Of a stretch of DNA of 64,000 nt, positions 60,725 through 64,000 are shown in pieces. The translations under genes were made by a program, and so were the position numbers. The first letter of the stretch is position 1, and the number at the start of each line of letters is the position of its first letter. The notes below the pieces were generated by a model, which was not told the origin of the DNA, did not search any database, and saw only the letters and a program-made list of their open reading frames with translations. This DNA comes from a virus: IMG/VR virus record IMGVR_UViG_3300029957_000007, positions 58,759 to 122,758 of that record; one strand, 5' to 3'.

Positions 60725-60750
60725 CACCAGTCAGTGCAAACTGACTGGTG
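60725..60750 (+). terminator. GCAA-loop hairpin before tRNA-Gln
   Basis: CACCAGTCAGT (60725-60735), loop GCAA, ACTGACTGGTG (60740-60750): an 11-bp perfect stem, five bases before tRNA-Gln. Probable processing or terminator structure. Confidence 0.6.
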
Positions 60751-60755
60751 CACAT

Positions 60756-60829
60756 TGGGAGGTCGTTCAATGGTAGGACACTACACTTTGACTGTAGTAA
60801 TGTAGGTTCGATTCCTACTCTCCCAGCCA
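60756..60829 (+). tRNA. tRNA-Gln (UUG)
   Basis: Acceptor TGGGAGG/TCTCCCA, anticodon stem CTACA/TGTAG with loop CTTTGAC (TTG), T-arm GTAGG-TTCGATT-CCTAC, G discriminator and encoded CCA. Reads CAA/CAG. Confidence 0.95.
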
Positions 60830-60856
60830 ACTATCAACTCACTCATTGAGGTCAAC

Positions 60857-61351
60857 ATGGAAATCCTAAAAGAAGAAAAACCGAAGTTCGAGTTCAAGAC
60901 TCCATTTATGACTGGAGAAGGGCCGTGTCATTTGACATTCTTTGAAGATCATGTGAAGGTTTACGTCGACAGTCGAGATGCGACGGTCAAGATTGAGTAC
61001 GAACAAATTGCCCAGACCGCGATCAACTTCATCAAAAAACCATGGAAGCCTACCATCAAAGATCAGAATGAACCGAGAAAGAAAAGGCAGTTCACTGCTG
61101 AAGATCTCAAGTTCCACACATTCCTGACAATCGCCAAAGTATGTGATGTCTCTTATGAGACAATCAGGCGATTCATCAATGAAAATAAGAAAGACTACCC
61201 GATGCTCAGCACATCAAATCCTAAATCTTTCTCAATGGAGATCGGGAGGAAGATCATTGAGGATTATAGCATCCATCGAAGCTTGGTAAAGGAAGCCAAC
61301 GTTGAACGGATCAGCAAAGCCAGAGCCAAGAAAAAGAAACTCACTAACTGA
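60857..61351 (+). CDS. Helix-turn-helix-like protein
   Basis: A 164-aa protein. ATG 60857 with ACTCACTCATTGAGG upstream. The N-terminal ~60 residues are beta-rich. The segment HTFLTIAKVCDVSYETIRRF (~93-112) is a candidate helix-turn-helix. The C-terminus is very basic (SKARAKKKKLTN). May bind DNA. Confidence 0.6.
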   Translation: MEILKEEKPKFEFKTPFMTGEGPCHLTFFEDHVKVYVDSRDATVKIEYEQIAQTAINFIKKPWKPTIKDQNEPRKKRQFTAEDLKFHTFLTIAKVCDVSYETIRRFINENKKDYPMLSTSNPKSFSMEIGRKIIEDYSIHRSLVKEANVERISKARAKKKKLTN

Positions 61352-61359
61352 GGTGTGAG

Positions 61360-63168
61360 ATGGATATCCAACTTCATAGATTCGTCTGCAGAGCTCTTCC
61401 GAAGGAGATCTGTGAAAGCATAGGTATCAATCAAGACGACATGCGTTTCAGAGAAAGCACAGCTGTTGATCTTGATGATCTCACAATCAAAGTGATCGAA
61501 AAGTTGGCCGCTGCTTTGAAGCCGCTTGTGTACGAAAAAGGGTTGAAGGTCAAAGAAGCAAATCAGCCCTACAAGGACGTAACGACGTGGATCAGGATCT
61601 TGAAGAAAGGCACTGAGAAAGAGATCCTCATCAAAGATGCTAAGACATTCACGTCTATCCTTAAGGCGGCTCTGTCAAAGATGCAAGGTCATCGCATCTT
61701 TGTGAAGTCGAGATCAGATGATGAATGGCTGAGCTACTATGTTGGTAGTGTCGAATATGAGCCGATCAAGCATCATCGTGGTGGTGGTGTCACACCTGCT
61801 CACACGGTCATGAAGCTCTACCACTATGTTCTTGGTAAGCTGAGAGAGACAAGCATAAACATTTGGGAGAGTTCTTTCTATGGCAAAAATGTTTATGATG
61901 GTCTTCTAGCTAACAACATAGTTGTTGAAGATGAAGATCTGCGGAATGAGTACCTTGAAGAAAAGAAGTTGTTCATGGAAACATTTGAGAAGATCGGTCG
62001 CCAATACTTGGCAGAGGGTTCGGCGACTGACGATGTAGATGGCAATGATGATACCAACGATGAAGAAGACAGCTGGTGGAGAGGGTACAATGAGCACACT
62101 ATCTTTCTTTCTAAGGATGGTGAACCAGCTCATGTTGTCATTGATGTCTTCAATGAGAAGGACAGCGTCAAAACGAAATCGAAGTCTGATGATGAAGACG
62201 ACGATATCGATTGGTCATTTTGGGGTGACATGAACGAGAAAGGTGAAGCGAATGATGGTCCAGAATATGAAGATGAAGAAGAACGTGATGATGATGTGAA
62301 ACGTCGTAAGAAGAAGAACGCCGCTGATCGAACTGAAGTTGTCAAGATCGGTGAAGTGCCGATTCACCCTTACGTGGTTTGTTTTGATCTTCGTCGTCAG
62401 ATGCGATTGAAGATCCATGTCAATCAACTCACTAAGTATTCTTACGACACAACGCTTGGTGAAAGCTTAGAGCTGCCAAAGAATCAGAAAGATCTTATCG
62501 ATGCTCTTCTATCAGCGAAGAGCGGTTTCAAAGATGTGATCAAAGGCAAAGGTGGTGGAGCTATCATCTTAGGTGTTGGTGGCCCTGGTCTTGGCAAGAC
62601 TTTGACAGCTGAAGTCTACGCTGAAGTTGCAAAGCGTCCTCTCTACTCAGTTCAATGCTCACAATTAGGAACTGAGCCAGAAGAGCTTGAAAAGAACCTT
62701 CTGAAGACGTTTGCTAGAGCAATACGATGGAGAGCAATTCTGCTTCTTGATGAAGCTGATGTATACATTCACAAACGTGGCAATGATCTCAAGCAGAATG
62801 CTGTCGTTGGTGTATTCCTCAGAACGTTGGAGTACTATCGCGGCGTCATGTTCATGACCTCTAATCGTAAGGCATTGATCGATGATGCGATCGCTTCACG
62901 ATGCGTGGCGCTCATTGAATACAAGATCCCTGACAGGGATGGTCAACTTCGTCTTTGGGAGAAAATCTCTAAGAAAGCGGAGATTGAGTTAAGTGCTAAA
63001 GATATCGCCAAGATAGTTGATAAGTATCCATCACTCTCCGGTCGAGATGTGAAGAACCTTCTCAAACTAGCTTTGATGGTGTCTAGCTCTAAAGACGAGA
63101 AGATCACTCTCGCTACTATAGATGCAGTGAAACAGTTCAAACCGACTGCTGATCTGAAGGAGGACTGA
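61360..63168 (+). CDS. AAA+ ATPase with long acidic insert
   Basis: A 602-aa protein; GAGGTG upstream and a degenerate ACTCACTAA at 61339. The N-terminal ~225 residues have no recognised family. Residues ~226-325 are extremely acidic (DDVDGNDDTNDEED; DDEDDDIDW). The C-terminal ~230 residues are AAA+: VGGPGLGKTLTAEVYAE (Walker A ~406-413), ILLLDEAD (Walker B, D464/E465), MTSNRK (sensor 1), SRC arginine region and SGRDVKNLLKLA (sensor 2 lid). Closest in form to ClpX/Vps4/FtsH-type remodelers. A replication or proteolysis regulator is possible; no protease domain is seen. Confidence 0.75.
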   Translation: MDIQLHRFVCRALPKEICESIGINQDDMRFRESTAVDLDDLTIKVIEKLAAALKPLVYEKGLKVKEANQPYKDVTTWIRILKKGTEKEILIKDAKTFTSILKAALSKMQGHRIFVKSRSDDEWLSYYVGSVEYEPIKHHRGGGVTPAHTVMKLYHYVLGKLRETSINIWESSFYGKNVYDGLLANNIVVEDEDLRNEYLEEKKLFMETFEKIGRQYLAEGSATDDVDGNDDTNDEEDSWWRGYNEHTIFLSKDGEPAHVVIDVFNEKDSVKTKSKSDDEDDDIDWSFWGDMNEKGEANDGPEYEDEEERDDDVKRRKKKNAADRTEVVKIGEVPIHPYVVCFDLRRQMRLKIHVNQLTKYSYDTTLGESLELPKNQKDLIDALLSAKSGFKDVIKGKGGGAIILGVGGPGLGKTLTAEVYAEVAKRPLYSVQCSQLGTEPEELEKNLLKTFARAIRWRAILLLDEADVYIHKRGNDLKQNAVVGVFLRTLEYYRGVMFMTSNRKALIDDAIASRCVALIEYKIPDRDGQLRLWEKISKKAEIELSAKDIAKIVDKYPSLSGRDVKNLLKLALMVSSSKDEKITLATIDAVKQFKPTADLKED

Positions 63169-63254
63169 TGGGAGTTCCTGAAGGTTTCTTCCTCGTAGGG
63201 TTCGTGGTTGGATTGCTCGTTGGAATTGGGATCTGCATTGTATGGAGGCCATGA
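63168..63254 (+). CDS. 28-aa membrane peptide
   Basis: ATG 63168 overlaps the ATPase stop (TGATG) with AGGAGG upstream. The whole peptide is one hydrophobic helix (FFLVGFVVGLLVGIGICIVW). It overlaps the next gene by 4 bases. Supported by coupling and ribosome-binding site, not by homology. Confidence 0.55.
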   Translation: MGVPEGFFLVGFVVGLLVGIGICIVWRP

Positions 63255-63472
63255 TGAAGTTGTTCTTCGAGAAAACAGAGTACAAAGGCGAAGATGAAGT
63301 CAGGGTTTGTTTGGTCGCTGACAATGGCTGTGGTGTTGCTGAAGGTTATGGCACCACTAAGCAAGAGGCGAAGGACAACATGATCAAACAGATGAATGAT
63401 GAACTCAACACTGAAATAAGGAGAGTGACGCGAAGGATTCATACGGCTCTTAAATTGACGGTGCCGAAATGA
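63251..63472 (+). CDS. Unknown protein, 73 aa
   Basis: ATG 63251 (or 63254) follows GGAGG at 63244-63248. VRVCLVADNGCGVAEGYGTTKQEAKDNM resembles a small dsRNA-binding-like alpha/beta domain, but the match is weak. It overlaps the next start by 4 bases. Confidence 0.6.
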   Translation: MMKLFFEKTEYKGEDEVRVCLVADNGCGVAEGYGTTKQEAKDNMIKQMNDELNTEIRRVTRRIHTALKLTVPK

Positions 63473-63660
63473 TGGGCGGTAGACCAGCAGGGCGTTCTGA
63501 TCAAGAGGTTAGAGCCATCGCAGCAATGAGACGACAAGCGAAGGCATTGAAGAAAGCTGGTTTAATGCCTGACAAGGATGCTTTGAAGCTCATCAACGAA
63601 TTGGCAAAAGAAAAGCTGTTCTATCGGAAAGACGAAAGAGAAATGGCGTTGTTCGGATAA
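63469..63660 (+). CDS. Small basic helical protein, 63 aa
   Basis: ATG 63469 overlaps the upstream stop. Helical and charged (SDQEVRAIAAMRRQAKALKKAG; LKLINELAKEKLF). No family was recognised. Confidence 0.6.
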   Translation: MMGGRPAGRSDQEVRAIAAMRRQAKALKKAGLMPDKDALKLINELAKEKLFYRKDEREMALFG

Positions 63661-63678
63661 CTCACTCAAGGAGATCAG

Positions 63679-63846
63679 ATGGCTGCATTCACTCTGCAAG
63701 TCGATATTAGCATCGACATCGATGCCAAGAACAAGACGGAAGCTAAGAAGAAATTGGCTGCCTTCAATAAGTTCTTGAAAGCTCAAGCATTTGAGGGTTC
63801 TCGCATTGAGACCTTCTCTCCTCAAGTCTTCAAAGAGGAGAACTGA
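63679..63846 (+). CDS. Small protein, 55 aa
   Basis: ATG 63679 with ACTCACTCAAGGAG upstream. One beta strand (FTLQVDISIDID) and one helix (NKTEAKKKLAAFNKFLKA). Ends in a one-base overlap with the next gene. Confidence 0.65.
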   Translation: MAAFTLQVDISIDIDAKNKTEAKKKLAAFNKFLKAQAFEGSRIETFSPQVFKEEN

Positions 63847-64000
63847 TGAGACCACTTTGCATCTATCACAGCAGCTGCACTGATGGTTTTGGAAGCGCGT
63901 TGATCGTCCACAATCACTTCAAAGGTGATGTGGACATTTGGCGTGGTCGGTACCAAAGTGAGAAGCTGCCAAGCACCAAGGATCGCGATGTCTACATCGT
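63846..64000 (+). CDS. DHH-family phosphoesterase, 3'-truncated by window edge
   Basis: The first ~51 residues (PLCIYHSSCTDGFGSALIVH, then RDVYIV at the edge) match motif I of DHH phosphoesterases and parallel the gene at 45437. It continues beyond the window. Confidence 0.7.
   Translation, partial: MRPLCIYHSSCTDGFGSALIVHNHFKGDVDIWRGRYQSEKLPSTKDRDVYI

Overview
The window is one continuous, entirely plus-strand stretch of a large contractile-tailed (myovirus-type) double-stranded DNA bacteriophage. The evidence is an ordered set of head, tail sheath, tail tube, tape-measure and baseplate genes, followed by phage replication and nucleotide-metabolism genes, five tRNA genes and many tiny overlapping genes. 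Terminase and portal are not in the window, so it is not the whole genome. Several Sec-type signal peptides and peptidoglycan-active proteins point to a bacterial host, perhaps Gram-negative. The Thr-Pro-rich linkers do not identify the host.

Layout. 0-1 kb: the end of a LamG/Thr-Pro-linker surface protein. 1-13.7 kb: head block, with three modular proteins (590, 323 and 916 aa), small virion proteins, a membrane-anchored lytic-transglycosylase-like protein, a protease-scaffold fusion, a probable decoration protein, the major capsid protein and an acidic accessory protein. 13.8-23.8 kb: secreted or surface-type proteins (FN3, LamG, NHL propeller), a muralytic enzyme and small virion proteins. 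23.8-30.8 kb: neck, sheath, tube, tail-assembly chaperone with a probable -1 frameshift, and tape measure. 30.8-39.8 kb: hub, spike, gp25-like, J-like and further baseplate proteins, and a collar-domain fibre. 39.8-41.8 kb: two membrane proteins and a patatin phospholipase, closed by a strong terminator. 42-50.8 kb: recombination and replication (PD-(D/E)XK-SNF2 fusion, MmcB-like nuclease, DHH phosphoesterase, helicase loader, DnaB-like helicase, primase) with a GIY-YIG homing endonuclease inserted. 50.8-54 kb: nucleotide metabolism and a sugar-nucleotide epimerase. 54-54.65 kb: a 650-base non-coding, structured region behind a sigma70-like promoter. 54.65-64 kb: small genes of unknown function, tRNAs (Thr, Arg, Glu, Lys, Gln), an AAA+ ATPase and a second DHH protein at the right edge.

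The most unusual signal is a short basic motif, K/R-R-x-A-S (commonest form SKRTAS). It recurs about every 55-95 residues through the 916-aa protein and also occurs in the 590-aa protein, the protease-scaffold fusion (twice in its first 30 residues), the pre-domain of the major capsid protein and the C-terminus of the acidic accessory protein. The economical reading is that this is the prohead-protease cleavage motif. On that reading the upstream proteins are polyproteins of small beta-barrel modules plus enzyme domains (inorganic-pyrophosphatase-like and HAD phosphatase) that are cut inside the capsid and possibly delivered into the host. This is inference from sequence pattern.

Other striking points are Sec signal peptides on four proteins among the virion genes, a recurring ACTCACTCA element just upstream of ribosome-binding sites only in the right-hand small-gene region, a 40-bp perfect palindrome, and a two-copy intergenic RNA-like element.
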